From Shouchella clausii (GTDB lineage: Bacteria; Bacillota; Bacilli; Bacillales; Bacillaceae_D): a DNA stretch of 64,000 bases. This document shows positions 1 to 8,769 of this stretch, in pieces (position 1 is the first letter of the stretch; each line of letters opens with the position of its first letter). The position numbers and the translations under genes are program-made. The stretch is taken from the NCBI RefSeq assembly GCF_002250115.1, contig NZ_CP019985.1, forward strand, positions 62,001 to 126,000. Reading direction: 5' to 3'. Under the pieces are notes generated by a model. The model was not told where the DNA came from. It did not search any database and worked only from the letters and a program-made list of their open reading frames with translations.

Positions 1-2648
1 GCAGGGAAGTTTATTACTCCTTGTGGGTACTGCCGTTCATAATTCCAAATTTCAATAATTTTGACGCCTTGGCTATCATCCGTTGTCTGCCAACCCGGCA
101 CTTCATCTTCTAAGAAGAAATACGGAGCCCTATAGGAACCTTCGGTAGGCCCTTGTTCAAAACTACCGTTGGTCAAGGCAACTGGCTGTGCACAAGCATC
201 AATGTCCGGTGTTTCCACAATCTCGTTTGTGACTTCATTCGATTGTGCCGACTGCTCTTCATCCGTTTGCAAGTTGCGATATTGGATGTCGGCTTGGTTC
301 ACAACCGTTTCACCTACGTGGCTTTCCAATGTTTTCACCTGGAATTGCACGGTAACACCGTCTGGTAATTCAGTTGTCGTTTCCAAATTGCCGAGCTCAA
401 TCATGACTTTGTCGCCAGCAAAATGGCCAGCATCGTCATCTTCCTCGTCCGTTAAATCGCCTGTGTTTGGCCCAGCGACAATTTTCAAAGAACCAGGAAC
501 GTATTCCGTTCCTTCTGGGATCGCATCTTCAAAAACGGCATCGGCCGCAATATGCTCTCCGACATTTTTAATCGTCACGTCATATGTGAGGATATTGCCT
601 GCAAACACTTCTCCCTCTGGAGAGACCGTTTTTTCGGCTTCGACCACAGGACCTTCACGTGGATAAACTTCAACGAGCTCGCTCGGTTCCTTCGGATCGT
701 CGATATTGTTACCATCAGCTAAAGCAGTATTTTCAATGTCTTTGCCTGCTTGGCCTGGCAATACGATGACATCAAATTCTACTGTATGCCAGTCTGTGTC
801 TGTTACATTACCGAAGGAACCAACTACGCCACCATCCACATAATGGCCTTCGTCGTCATCTTCATCATCGGTAACCGCTTCTCCATCAACTTTCAATGTG
901 CCTAGCACATATTCCAAGCCTTCTGGAATCGTATCGGAGATGACCATGCTTTGCACTAAGCTATCGGATACAGTATTACGAGCTTGAATCGTATAGCGTA
1001 GTGTATCTCCTACTTCTGCATGCTCTTCATCGGTGTTTCCTTCCCCTTTTTCCAACACTTGCACTGATTTCTCAGCTTCTAACTCAGGTGGAAGGGGATC
1101 GAAAACTGGGTAGACGCGCGATGCCAAGTCATACGATGGGTAGAATCTACCTTCACCTGATACAGTGGCTGACCCAAGAAAAGTGGTTTGCAATGTTTCT
1201 GGGTCTAATGTAAAATAGTCGGCCCTTTGGCTGCCTTCACCACCTGGACCACTTGATAATAAAATCTGCCCATTAGGTAAAAAACTAAGACCCCTTACTC
1301 CTCCTTGCAAAGATCTTCCATCAGCGCTCGTGATTGGAACTCGACGTAATATCTCTCCCGTTTTGGGGTCCATTTGAATAATGGAGCCAGCAGTGTTGTT
1401 CGAAAACCATATATAACCATTCCCATCAAAGATCAAATCTCCTCCAACGTCGTTGCTTGGATACCCACTAATTGGAATTGCTTCTTTTTCTCCTGTAACC
1501 AAATTGTATGTTCCAAGAAAAAGTTGGCCATTTGATACATAGGTATGGTAGTACCGCTCACCGTCTTGGGAAATAGCAGCATTAGAAGCAACGCCGTTTA
1601 GATTTCCGACAAATTGAGCAGCACCATCTGCTGTTATACGATACAATCCAAATTGATTGCCACTACCGGAAGATCTACCAAACGCATAAAACGCATCTTC
1701 AGTCGGATGAATGGCTAAGCCATTTGACATACTTACCCCATTAGGAAGTCCTGTAATGTATACAATCGCCTTTGGATCCGCATTAAAATTGTTTCCATCA
1801 AATTGGCGAATTTGCGGATAATTCCCATTTGTAGTATTAGAAATTCCGTAGGAATCGACATGATTGATGTCTACTACATTATTCGTTTCCGCATCTGCCG
1901 CGCTCACAATGCTCTCTTCGCCCTCAGCCTCTTCATCTGTCTTTCGCTCTTCTTCTAAAATTTCCACTTCTTCCGAAATTTTATTTTCTTCTGAAGATTC
2001 TTCGTTAGCATTTTCCTCTTCAGTTGAGGCTTCCTCTTCTTGCTGGGCTTCTTCTTCAGCTGGAGCTTCCTCTTCTTCCGAAGTAGCTTCAGTGTCAGCT
2101 AAAAGCGCCACTGTTACTGGTTCTGCTTTCTCGGCTAATTCGCCGTTGATGAATGCTTCTGCCACATGTTCGATTTCTGTGCCTGCTTCTACTTCATCTT
2201 GAAAAGCAGCAGCAATCTTCAGAGTGACATGTTGGCCAGCAACTGTATCCAGTTGTTCTGGTGTAAGCTCAAGACTGACATCTTGTTCTTCTACAACAGC
2301 TTCCAAATCGCTTTCTTCTTCATTCACAACGACTTCCACATTCTCAATCGCTAGTTGTTTATTGACTTGATTAAGAATCGTTAACGTTCCCTCATTCGAT
2401 CCGCCTTCTGGAATCAACGCATCGACATTGAACGTAAAGGTGGCGCCTTTTTCAACTTCCTTGCGCTCTTCCCCATCGACATCTTGTGTGAGTTCAAGAT
2501 CAGAAAGGGAAGGCGTTTCATTCGCTTGCGCATATTGCGCCGAGTAAGGAAGGAAGTTGCTAAGCGAAAGCAAGAAAACCATCGTAACAATGACGAGTTT
2601 TCTTAATTCCAGAAGTCTTCTCCTGGTCAATAGTTTTTTCGATTGCAA
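1..2648 (-). CDS. Large secreted surface protein with DUF11-like repeats (3' end beyond window)
   Basis: The reading frame is open to the left edge, so the C-terminus and any cell-wall sorting signal are not visible; about 882 codons are present. The TTG start at 2648 was chosen because GAAGGTG lies 8 nt upstream. The N-terminus is basic (KKLLTRRRLLELRK), then hydrophobic, ending near SAQYAQA, as in a Sec signal peptide. A beta-rich domain (about 40-185) is followed by a very acidic Glu/Ser/Ala linker (about 188-250) and a beta-propeller-like segment (about 260-515). Two DUF11-like repeats follow (about 525-775), each with an IPEG-x-EYV motif, then an NGSFE...VPGWQTT jelly-roll-like domain. 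It lies 114 bp behind a sortase gene on the same strand, so it is probably that sortase's substrate (inference). Its ligand is unknown. Confidence 0.8.
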   Translation of the reverse strand, partial: MQSKKLLTRRRLLELRKLVIVTMVFLLSLSNFLPYSAQYAQANETPSLSDLELTQDVDGEERKEVEKGATFTFNVDALIPEGGSNEGTLTILNQVNKQLAIENVEVVVNEEESDLEAVVEEQDVSLELTPEQLDTVAGQHVTLKIAAAFQDEVEAGTEIEHVAEAFINGELAEKAEPVTVALLADTEATSEEEEAPAEEEAQQEEEASTEEENANEESSEENKISEEVEILEEERKTDEEAEGEESIVSAADAETNNVVDINHVDSYGISNTTNGNYPQIRQFDGNNFNADPKAIVYITGLPNGVSMSNGLAIHPTEDAFYAFGRSSGSGNQFGLYRITADGAAQFVGNLNGVASNAAISQDGERYYHTYVSNGQLFLGTYNLVTGEKEAIPISGYPSNDVGGDLIFDGNGYIWFSNNTAGSIIQMDPKTGEILRRVPITSADGRSLQGGVRGLSFLPNGQILLSSGPGGEGSQRADYFTLDPETLQTTFLGSATVSGEGRFYPSYDLASRVYPVFDPLPPELEAEKSVQVLEKGEGNTDEEHAEVGDTLRYTIQARNTVSDSLVQSMVISDTIPEGLEYVLGTLKVDGEAVTDDEDDDEGHYVDGGVVGSFGNVTDTDWHTVEFDVIVLPGQAGKDIENTALADGNNIDDPKEPSELVEVYPREGPVVEAEKTVSPEGEVFAGNILTYDVTIKNVGEHIAADAVFEDAIPEGTEYVPGSLKIVAGPNTGDLTDEEDDDAGHFAGDKVMIELGNLETTTELPDGVTVQFQVKTLESHVGETVVNQADIQYRNLQTDEEQSAQSNEVTNEIVETPDIDACAQPVALTNGSFEQGPTEGSYRAPYFFLEDEVPGWQTTDDSQGVKIIEIWNYERQYPQGVINFP

Positions 2649-2762
2649 CGTATTCGCACCTTCTTTTTTTAGTCTTCTAACACCTTCTTTTTCTGAAAAT
2701 TTATTTGGTCACCATGGCCATCACCCCCTTAAAAGGATGTGTTTGCTGGAAACTGTTTTTTA

Positions 2763-3323
2763 TCAGGCTTCTTCCTCCAGTGGATATGCATAAATGACAA
2801 ACCGTTCTGGAGCGTTGCCAATAAAGTGGAATGGGTAGCAGGTGCTGACCACTAGGACTTCTTCTCCCATTTTGCGGATCACCGACGTATCGTCTTCTGG
2901 CACGATTTCGGTATAAGCGATTTCATAGGTAAACGTTCCATAAGGCATTTCAACAATGAGTGCGTCTCCTATTTCTAATTGATCGAAATTGCGGAAAACA
3001 GTATCGCGATGTCCCGACAAAACAATTTGTTCATCCTGCCCAGGTAAAGCGGTCTCAGGCAAGTGGCCAACGCCAGCATCCAATGAATCAGGATCAGCCC
3101 CTTCAACGATGGGAAGCGTTCTTTCAAGCTTTGGAATCTCCAATGTCGCAAACGCCTCGCCTTGTTTAGCGGAAAAACCTTCTGACGACGCTTTTTCGCC
3201 AATCCGCGCCTGTGCTTCCGTCAATGACTGTTGTTCAGCTTTGTATTGGCTATATAGCTCGAAAGCGAACCACCCTAGAAAAATAAGGCCTGCCAGAAGA
3301 AACAAGGAACCCAGTTTTCGCAT
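2763..3323 (-). CDS. Class D-type sortase
   Basis: 186 aa. The start is preceded by GGAGGG. Residues about 5-25 form one N-terminal membrane anchor, followed by a Gln/Glu-rich stalk. The sortase catalytic triad is visible: His in LSGHRDT, Cys in VVSTCYPF and Arg in ERFVIYAY. The TCYPF context and small size fit class D sortases of Bacillaceae. Known role: membrane-bound transpeptidase that cleaves a C-terminal sorting motif and couples the protein to peptidoglycan. The only nearby candidate substrate is the large surface protein directly downstream, so the two are probably a dedicated pair in one transcript. Its C-terminal motif cannot be read because it lies outside the window. Confidence 0.93.
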   Translation of the reverse strand: MRKLGSLFLLAGLIFLGWFAFELYSQYKAEQQSLTEAQARIGEKASSEGFSAKQGEAFATLEIPKLERTLPIVEGADPDSLDAGVGHLPETALPGQDEQIVLSGHRDTVFRNFDQLEIGDALIVEMPYGTFTYEIAYTEIVPEDDTSVIRKMGEEVLVVSTCYPFHFIGNAPERFVIYAYPLEEEA

Positions 3324-3447
3324 ATATGGCCCTCCAATTTTTTTATCCTAATTGCAACTAATAATAATGAAAATAATAAAGCAATTGTTTTATTTAGATA
3401 AAATGGGTAAAAAAGGGTGTCTTCTATAAATATATCAATCTATTTTT

Positions 3448-3476
3448 AATTTAATTCGCTTACAGAAACAAGTCAA
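3448..3476 (-). promoter_or_regulatory. Sigma-A-like promoter for sortase/surface protein operon
   Basis: Read on the minus strand, TTGACT (3476-3471), a 17-nt spacer and TAAATT (3453-3448). It would give a leader of roughly 115 nt before the sortase ATG at 3323. No alternative of similar quality was seen closer to the gene. Confidence 0.55.
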
Positions 3477-4170
3477 GAGTTCTGAACAATCAAACAACCA
3501 TAGCCCCTTTTAATTACGATCGTATGGTTTTTTTAGATATTTGTACCAATTAACGGGTACTATTAACTATTTTTATGTACCTATTTTTCTGTCATTATTC
3601 ATCTTTCTTCGTCTGGTCATATAAACTATAAATCTACTACAACTGAAATGATTTTAGGCTACATATCAGTGGTTTTTGGTTTGGTAATTAACCGCTTTAA
3701 CGGCTTGAAGAGAGTAGGATTTTTATCCTCTATGTTATCTATTTTTTCCCAAGTGCTCTTCGCTTGTGCAGAAATTTTGTCATAGGACTAATAGGATTTT
3801 AAGTGAAAGAACAAGAATAAGCTGATAATGAAGTCGCCCGCCAATCAATACACGAATGGAAAAACGCTGTATTCGGGACATTCGATAGAAAAATGAATGG
3901 GTCGATGTTATGTAATTGCCGATTTTTTCATTCACCAAACCAATTCGCAAGACTTTCAGCACATATGCAAGATTTTTGTTATGAGTGACCGAGACCGATG
4001 TATAGGCATCATCACTACTAGCACCATAACCGCTGCTCAGCATCATTTTTGTTTAAACGGAGAATCAGGATTAAGCTCGGCATAGACTTAGCGTCTTTTC
4101 TGCGTTTCTACGTCTCTGCCAGCTTGATTGATAAATGAGAGGCTATACTCTTAAAAAAATGGGGGATTTC
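3477..4170. other. Gene-poor stretch
   Basis: About 690 bp between the sortase promoter and the Sda-like gene. I see AT-rich sequence, a weak hairpin near 3714-3735, and short overlapping frames on both strands around 3780-4085 with no ribosome binding site or recognisable family. Nothing here is strong enough to call a gene. It could hold a decayed gene. Confidence 0.5.
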
Positions 4171-4377
4171 ATGAAAACATTGTCGGACAACATTTTAATT
4201 GAGGCGTGTAAAAATGCAATCAAGCTTAACCTTGATCCAGACTTTATTCATCTTTTACTCAAGGAATGTCAACGTCGAAACCTTTCCATTTCACACCACT
4301 TGAATGGCAACGACCGTCAAGTACTAGATAAAACATGGAGTGAAAAGGAAGAGGATTCTACATATGAACGTTTTTAA
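4171..4377 (+). CDS. sda: Sda-like sporulation checkpoint protein (histidine kinase inhibitor)
   Basis: 68 aa. The ATG at 4171 is used because GGGGGAT lies just upstream; an ATG at 4135 has no ribosome binding site. Residues 1-40 (MKTLSDNILIEACKNA, then LNLDPDFIHLLLKECQRR) match the Sda pattern of B. subtilis: LSDxLLIExxxxAxxLxLxxDFIxLLxxEIxRR. Sda is a small helical hairpin that binds KinA/KinB and blocks sporulation entry when replication is perturbed. The protein is longer than the 46-aa B. subtilis form and carries an acidic C-terminal tail (about residues 50-68). No clear DnaA boxes were seen upstream, so DnaA control as in B. subtilis is not supported here. Confidence 0.75.
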   Translation: MKTLSDNILIEACKNAIKLNLDPDFIHLLLKECQRRNLSISHHLNGNDRQVLDKTWSEKEEDSTYERF

Positions 4378-4550
4378 TCAATAGACAAGTCTATTCCGAT
4401 TGACTTCTCAAGTATAGACTGGCGATGCTTCCATGTTCTGATATTAAAATAGATCATGATCACTGGAAAAAATTCGTTATAAAATTTGTATCAATGTTAT
4501 ATACATATTCATGAAAGTTGTAACAACCTAAATGTTTTAAGGAGGACTGT

Positions 4551-5336
4551 ATGGTTAAAGAAAAATGGATGAAATGTTGTCGCGCCGTCTTGTTACAAAC
4601 AGTCGTGTTTGGGTTGCTTGCTTTTGCAGGAGTCCAAGTTGCTTCCGCTCATGGGTACATTGAAAGTCCTAGCTCCCGTGGGCTCCTTTGTCAGCAAGGG
4701 ATCAATCAGGATTGTGGAGCGATTGTTTGGGAACCACAAAGCTTGGAAGCGCCAAAAGGATTTCCAGGACAGAGCGTGCCAGATGGCCAAATTGCCTCAG
4801 CAGGTGGATTGTTCCCAAAACTGGATGAGCAAAGCTCAACTCGTTGGTCAAAAGTGCCGCTTACAAGTGGGGCACATACATTTACTTGGCACCTAACGGC
4901 CATGCATTCGACAGCTAAGTGGCATTATTACATCACAAAACCAGACTGGAACCCTAATCAGCCATTAACTCGTGATCAATTTGAACTTATTCCCTTTTAT
5001 GAGAGGCATGACAATGGGGCGAGACCAGGTGAGAAGGTTACTCATGAAGTAACGATTCCTGAGCGTACAGGATACCATGTGATTTTAGGTGTCTGGGATG
5101 TAGCAGATACAGCCAATGCGTTTTACAATGTGATTGACGTACATTTTGGTCCTAACGATGGCACTTCGCCTGGCGAACCAAGCCCCCCTGACCCTGCGCC
5201 GGCCTATCCAGAGTGGAATGCAGGTACTGTTTATCTCGGTGGTGATCGCGTCACCTACGAAGGCCGTGCCTATGAAGCAAGATGGTGGACCCAAGGTGAA
5301 AGGCCAGGGACTGCCGAAGTATGGCGTCCCCTTTAA
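4551..5336 (+). CDS. Secreted AA10 lytic polysaccharide monooxygenase with CBM5/12-type module
   Basis: 261 aa, AAGGAGG 7 nt before the start. A signal peptide ends at VASA, so the mature protein begins HGYIESP. This N-terminal His is the first ligand of the copper histidine brace, and the second His is in TAMHSTAKW. The AA10 catalytic domain runs to about residue 200 and ends in the typical DVADTANAFYNVIDVHFG. A Pro/Glu-rich linker (about 203-217) leads to a 40-residue chitin-binding module (WNAG-x-VY...YEA-x-WWTQGE-x-P). Known role: oxidative cleavage of crystalline chitin or cellulose outside the cell. The CBM5/12-like tail favours chitin (inference). It is monocistronic and ends at a strong hairpin shared with the convergent sorbitol operon. 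Confidence 0.93.
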   Translation: MVKEKWMKCCRAVLLQTVVFGLLAFAGVQVASAHGYIESPSSRGLLCQQGINQDCGAIVWEPQSLEAPKGFPGQSVPDGQIASAGGLFPKLDEQSSTRWSKVPLTSGAHTFTWHLTAMHSTAKWHYYITKPDWNPNQPLTRDQFELIPFYERHDNGARPGEKVTHEVTIPERTGYHVILGVWDVADTANAFYNVIDVHFGPNDGTSPGEPSPPDPAPAYPEWNAGTVYLGGDRVTYEGRAYEARWWTQGERPGTAEVWRPL

Positions 5337-5446
5337 CCGCACAGGAAATGATCTTTGGAAGAAAAATGGAACTACTAGTGAATAAAAATCTGCTGTATTT
5401 GAGTAAATAGGTGGTTGTAGTGATTTTAATCTGTCTTTAAAACAAC

Positions 5447-5490
5447 ATCCCCCTCCTTGTTTGGCCACATGCCAAAGCAAAGAGGGGGAT
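5447..5490. terminator. Bidirectional terminator between LPMO gene and srl operon
   Basis: A 9-bp perfect outer stem ATCCCCCTC (5447-5455) / GAGGGGGAT (5482-5490), with an inner TTTGGC/GCCAAA stem, sits between two convergent genes. T-rich sequence follows on the minus-strand side. Shared termination is inferred from position. Confidence 0.75.
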
Positions 5491-5500
5491 TCTAGTTAAC

Positions 5501-6283
5501 TTAAAACATCACTTGCCCGCCGGTAACGTTGATCGATTGTCCAGTCATGTAGGCGGCTTTGTCTGAACTATAGAAAACAACAGCATTAGCGACATCTTCA
5601 TACGTGCAGCCCCGTTTTAAAGGCACCTTATCGATATAGACTTGTTCGACTTCGCTTTCTTTGATGCCAAGTTTTTTCGCATAGGAGGGGATTAGACTTT
5701 GGAACATCGGCGACGACAGGAGATTCCCTGGCATAATCGCATTGACACGGATGTTGTGCTCTGCTAAATCCAACGCCAAGCTTTGTGTGAGTCCAACACC
5801 GCCGAATTTGGAAGCGGAATAGGCAACATTGTGTTTGCTTCCGACTTTTCCCGACTTTGAATTAATTTGAATGATGTTGCCGCTGTTTTGTTTAATCATA
5901 ATCTTGCTTGCTTCTCTGGCGCAGTAAAAATAGCCTGTCAAATTGACGTCTAGTGCCATTTGCCAATCTTTTGTCGGGAAATGATCAATTTTGGCGCTGC
6001 GGGCCACGCCTGCGTTGTAGACGAGCAAATCAAGAGATCCGAACGTGTTGGCGGCCGTCTCCATGACATAAGCAACCTCGTCTTCTACCGTAGCGTCAAA
6101 GCCAATTCCAAGTGTTTTGCTTCCCGTTTGATTAGCAATCTTTTCGGCGACGGCTTCCGCCCTGCTCCCTTGCAGATCAGCGACAACGACATGATAGCCT
6201 TCTTCTGCTAATCGCCAGCTAATATGTTCTCCTAAATTTTGGCCGCCCCCGGCGACAACAGCTGTTTTTTTTGTTTCTGCCAT
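5501..6283 (-). CDS. srlD: Sorbitol-6-phosphate 2-dehydrogenase (SDR family)
   Basis: 260 aa short-chain dehydrogenase. The N-terminal Rossmann motif is AVVAGGGQNLGEHI. The catalytic residues are Ser in INSKSGKVGSKHN and Tyr/Lys in YSASK. The segments GSKHNVAYSASKFGGVGLTQ and DKVPLKRGC, and the C-terminus TGQSINVTGGQVMF, are near-identical in pattern to enterobacterial SrlD. Reaction: D-sorbitol 6-phosphate + NAD+ to fructose 6-phosphate. Last gene of the sorbitol PTS operon, 19 bp after srlB, so it oxidises the phosphosugar the PTS delivers. Confidence 0.93.
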   Translation of the reverse strand: MAETKKTAVVAGGGQNLGEHISWRLAEEGYHVVVADLQGSRAEAVAEKIANQTGSKTLGIGFDATVEDEVAYVMETAANTFGSLDLLVYNAGVARSAKIDHFPTKDWQMALDVNLTGYFYCAREASKIMIKQNSGNIIQINSKSGKVGSKHNVAYSASKFGGVGLTQSLALDLAEHNIRVNAIMPGNLLSSPMFQSLIPSYAKKLGIKESEVEQVYIDKVPLKRGCTYEDVANAVVFYSSDKAAYMTGQSINVTGGQVMF

Positions 6284-6302
6284 GATATCTCCACTCCTTT
6301 AT

Positions 6303-6659
6303 TTATCTAGAAATTGTAATGGTGTCTCCTTCTTTTAGTAGTGGCAGCGGCTTTGCTTCGAGTGACAAAGTCCCTGGCAATTCCGCTTCCTTCGCCCCAT
6401 CGGCTTTTATCGTTATATGCCCGAGGGCGCGTAAATTTTTTTCAACCGCACTGCCAACGGCTGTAACCACAAACGCTTGTCCTGCTAAAATTGCCGTATC
6501 GCCTGGTTGGATGTTGTCTATTACTTGGTTTTCCTGATGAAGGACACAATACTCCGCTAACTCTTCTGGCGCATTGTTTTTAAACAAAATCAATATATTC
6601 TCTGCCAAAAAATCGCTAGCATGAGTGCCTAACTTTGTTACAGTTGTTTTGTAAATCAT
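6303..6659 (-). CDS. srlB: PTS glucitol/sorbitol-specific EIIA
   Basis: 118 aa, the usual size of the glucitol IIA family. The probable phosphorylated His lies in the conserved EYCVLHQEN segment. The C-terminal half is the beta-rich fold with LGHITIKADG and EGDTITI. It takes phosphate from HPr and passes it to the IIB domain of the neighbouring IIBC protein. About 90 bp separate it from srlE. Confidence 0.9.
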   Translation of the reverse strand: MIYKTTVTKLGTHASDFLAENILILFKNNAPEELAEYCVLHQENQVIDNIQPGDTAILAGQAFVVTAVGSAVEKNLRALGHITIKADGAKEAELPGTLSLEAKPLPLLKEGDTITISR

Positions 6660-6747
6660 CGTAAATTTCCACCTTTTCGCTTTACTTTCCCTTTTGCAAA
6701 AGTAGTGATTGCTTGTTAAGCACGTTTTAGCGTTCTCCCGCTATCTG

Positions 6748-7758
6748 TTATCCATCGTACATGCCGAAACTGGCTAGCCAAGCAACAAAGACAGTTGGCG
6801 GGCCGGTTAAGAACCTCCCGTATAAAACGGCGGGAACCCCGACTTCGACCGTTTCAGGTTCTGCCTCGGCTAAGCCAAGCCCTACAGGAACAAAATCAGC
6901 AGCCGCTTGGGCATTAATCGCAAATAGAGCAGGCAGCGCAAACTGAGGCGGAATGTTGCCTCTGCCAATTTCAACGCCGATTAGCGTGCCAATCACTTGG
7001 GCAATGACCGCTCCTGGGCCGAGAAAAGGAGACAATAGCGGAAAAGACACAATCGCTGATAGGATTAACAGTCCCCAAACGGTACCGCCAAGTGGCTTTA
7101 AGACATTGGCGATAATGTCGCCTACACCAGACGCTAAAATTAAGCCAATTAAGAGCGAGACAAACGCCATAAACGGCAAGATTGTCTTTAAGACCGTATC
7201 AATTGCTTCACGGCCAGCTTGGTAAAACACATTGACGATGCCGCCCATCATTTTGCCAATCTTCGCCATTAAGTTGTCGTTTTGCTCGGTTATTTTTTTG
7301 CTTGTGTCATAGGTTGCTTGTTTTGTAGCGGCGCTTTCTTCTGTTGCTGTGCTATGTTCTTGCATCGCTCCTTGACGCTCTCCGTTGTCGACGAGCGTCA
7401 AATGGCTTGGTTTTACGCCTGATACATAAATGTCAGCGACGATGAACTTAGCCATAGGCCCGCTTTGGCCAGTCGGCATAATATTGATGGTCGGAATTCG
7501 TTTTTTCGGATACAATCCAGCCCGGAGCGTCCCGCCACAATCAATCACGACTGCTGCGATTTGTTCTTCTGGAACAGAAGTCGTAAACCCATTGACAAGC
7601 TCAGCACCGCTTAATTCCGACAGCTTGGCCGCCACATCGGAAACGGGCCCGCCGGTAATGTTGACAATCTTATTTTTTTCAGGTGTTGGCGTAATTTCAA
7701 GTGGCCCTCCAAATCCGCCTGTCCCTTTTACGACTCGAACGGTCTTGAAATCAGCCAT
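6748..7758 (-). CDS. srlE: PTS glucitol/sorbitol-specific EIIBC
   Basis: 336 aa. The ATG at 7758 is used because GGAGGTG lies 6 nt upstream; a GTG 9 nt further up falls in that site. The N-terminal IIB domain (about 1-120) opens with [20 protein letters not shown] and carries [20 protein letters not shown], whose Cys is the expected phosphorylation site. After a charged linker (about 120-160) come hydrophobic IIC segments (about 170-336). The start overlaps the srlA stop by 8 bp, pointing to translational coupling. It completes the permease with SrlA. Confidence 0.92.
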   Translation of the reverse strand: MADFKTVRVVKGTGGFGGPLEITPTPEKNKIVNITGGPVSDVAAKLSELSGAELVNGFTTSVPEEQIAAVVIDCGGTLRAGLYPKKRIPTINIMPTGQSGPMAKFIVADIYVSGVKPSHLTLVDNGERQGAMQEHSTATEESAATKQATYDTSKKITEQNDNLMAKIGKMMGGIVNVFYQAGREAIDTVLKTILPFMAFVSLLIGLILASGVGDIIANVLKPLGGTVWGLLILSAIVSFPLLSPFLGPGAVIAQVIGTLIGVEIGRGNIPPQFALPALFAINAQAAADFVPVGLGLAEAEPETVEVGVPAVLYGRFLTGPPTVFVAWLASFGMYDG

Positions 7759-8320
7759 TGTGTACACCTCCTAACGATTCGCTCATAGACGTTTTTAACT
7801 TGACTTTCTGCTGCTTTTCAACATACGCGACCATCCAATCGGTCACAAGCCCCCGGAACATATTCATGACGACACCGACGAGAAAATACCGTAGCGCTAG
7901 CTCGGCGGTGGAGTGGCCTAATTGCGTAATCCCCGCAGCAACGCCAAGAAAGACAAATAGTTCAGCAGGGTTGACATGGGGAAACAACCCGTTCATCGAG
8001 TGGCAGGAATAACTGGCCGACGCATAATACCCTGGCTTGTATCGTTCTGGCAAAAATCGCCCTAATGACAACGTCATCGGATTTAGGAAGAAAAACGTGC
8101 CAATGACCGGCAGGACCAAATACCGTGTGAAGATGTTTTTAGCAGACTTCATCGCCAGCTTTTCAATTCGTTCTTGCCCGACAAATTGGACGACCGCATT
8201 CATCGCCACAAGCAGCATAATTAATAGAGGGACGATATCACCGACTAATCCAACAAATGTGGATGCCCCTTCTGCAAATAAACCGATAAAGCCTTCGGCC
8301 ATTTTTACGAGCCAATCCAT
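7751..8320 (-). CDS. srlA: PTS glucitol/sorbitol-specific EIIC
   Basis: 189 aa integral membrane protein with several hydrophobic segments. It contains the family signature around [20 protein letters not shown] and the Cys/His-containing [16 protein letters not shown]. Known role: membrane channel half of the split sorbitol permease. Its ATG overlaps the gutM stop (TAATG), and its own stop overlaps srlE. Confidence 0.92.
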   Translation of the reverse strand: MDWLVKMAEGFIGLFAEGASTFVGLVGDIVPLLIMLLVAMNAVVQFVGQERIEKLAMKSAKNIFTRYLVLPVIGTFFFLNPMTLSLGRFLPERYKPGYYASASYSCHSMNGLFPHVNPAELFVFLGVAAGITQLGHSTAELALRYFLVGVVMNMFRGLVTDWMVAYVEKQQKVKLKTSMSESLGGVHNG

Positions 8321-8769
8321 TAGCTACTCACCTCACGTTTTCTTGTAAATATCGCCAAAAGCTGGCTTAGCGGGGCTTTCGGCGGTTTCACTTCCCCGCC
8401 GGCCTTAACGACGCGATAGACATGTTTCGCGTCCGCCAGCGCTTTTCTCGTAAAGGGGTCCAAACGCCTTTCTACCCCTTGGTCGATGTAAAACAATGGC
8501 TGCCCTTTTAATGACGGCAACTCTTTAAACCTGGCAAAAATCGTCATTCCTTGCATCCGTTCCGCACGAATGATATTCGCTTTACGGTCTACTAACAACA
8601 GCAAGATCACGCCAGTACGAATGATTCCTTTCGAGCGGCCAATCGCCACTTGGCCTTCTTGCCGAAATTGCCGATAGCGGTAGTTAAAATGCTTGATTTG
8701 CCAAAAGCCGAGTACACTTTGCAAAAGGAAACCGACTCCTAGACAGACAATGGCTAACAAAATCGCCAT
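8320..8769 (-). CDS. srlM: GutM/SrlM-type transcriptional activator of sorbitol operon
   Basis: 149 aa. The ATG at 8769 (AAGGAG 8 nt upstream) is preferred to a GTG at 8787. The N-terminus is a single membrane-type segment (MAILLAIVCLGVGFLLQ), as in other GutM proteins, followed by a basic cytoplasmic domain (FNYRYRQFRQEGQVAIG, ARFKELPSLKGQ). GutM acts with a repressor to tune gut/srl operons in enterobacteria; its molecular action is poorly known. It is longer than the E. coli protein. Start and stop both overlap neighbours (TAATG). Confidence 0.85.
   Translation of the reverse strand: MAILLAIVCLGVGFLLQSVLGFWQIKHFNYRYRQFRQEGQVAIGRSKGIIRTGVILLLLVDRKANIIRAERMQGMTIFARFKELPSLKGQPLFYIDQGVERRLDPFTRKALADAKHVYRVVKAGGEVKPPKAPLSQLLAIFTRKREVSS

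Noticed and set aside
3780-4046. 88-codon frame on the minus strand
   Set aside because: No ribosome binding site, no recognisable family, and an equally long overlapping frame exists on the other strand; could be a decayed gene at most.
4452-4466. GATCATGATC palindrome upstream of the LPMO gene as an operator
   Set aside because: Only 10 bp, no second copy and no regulator nearby; too common to support.
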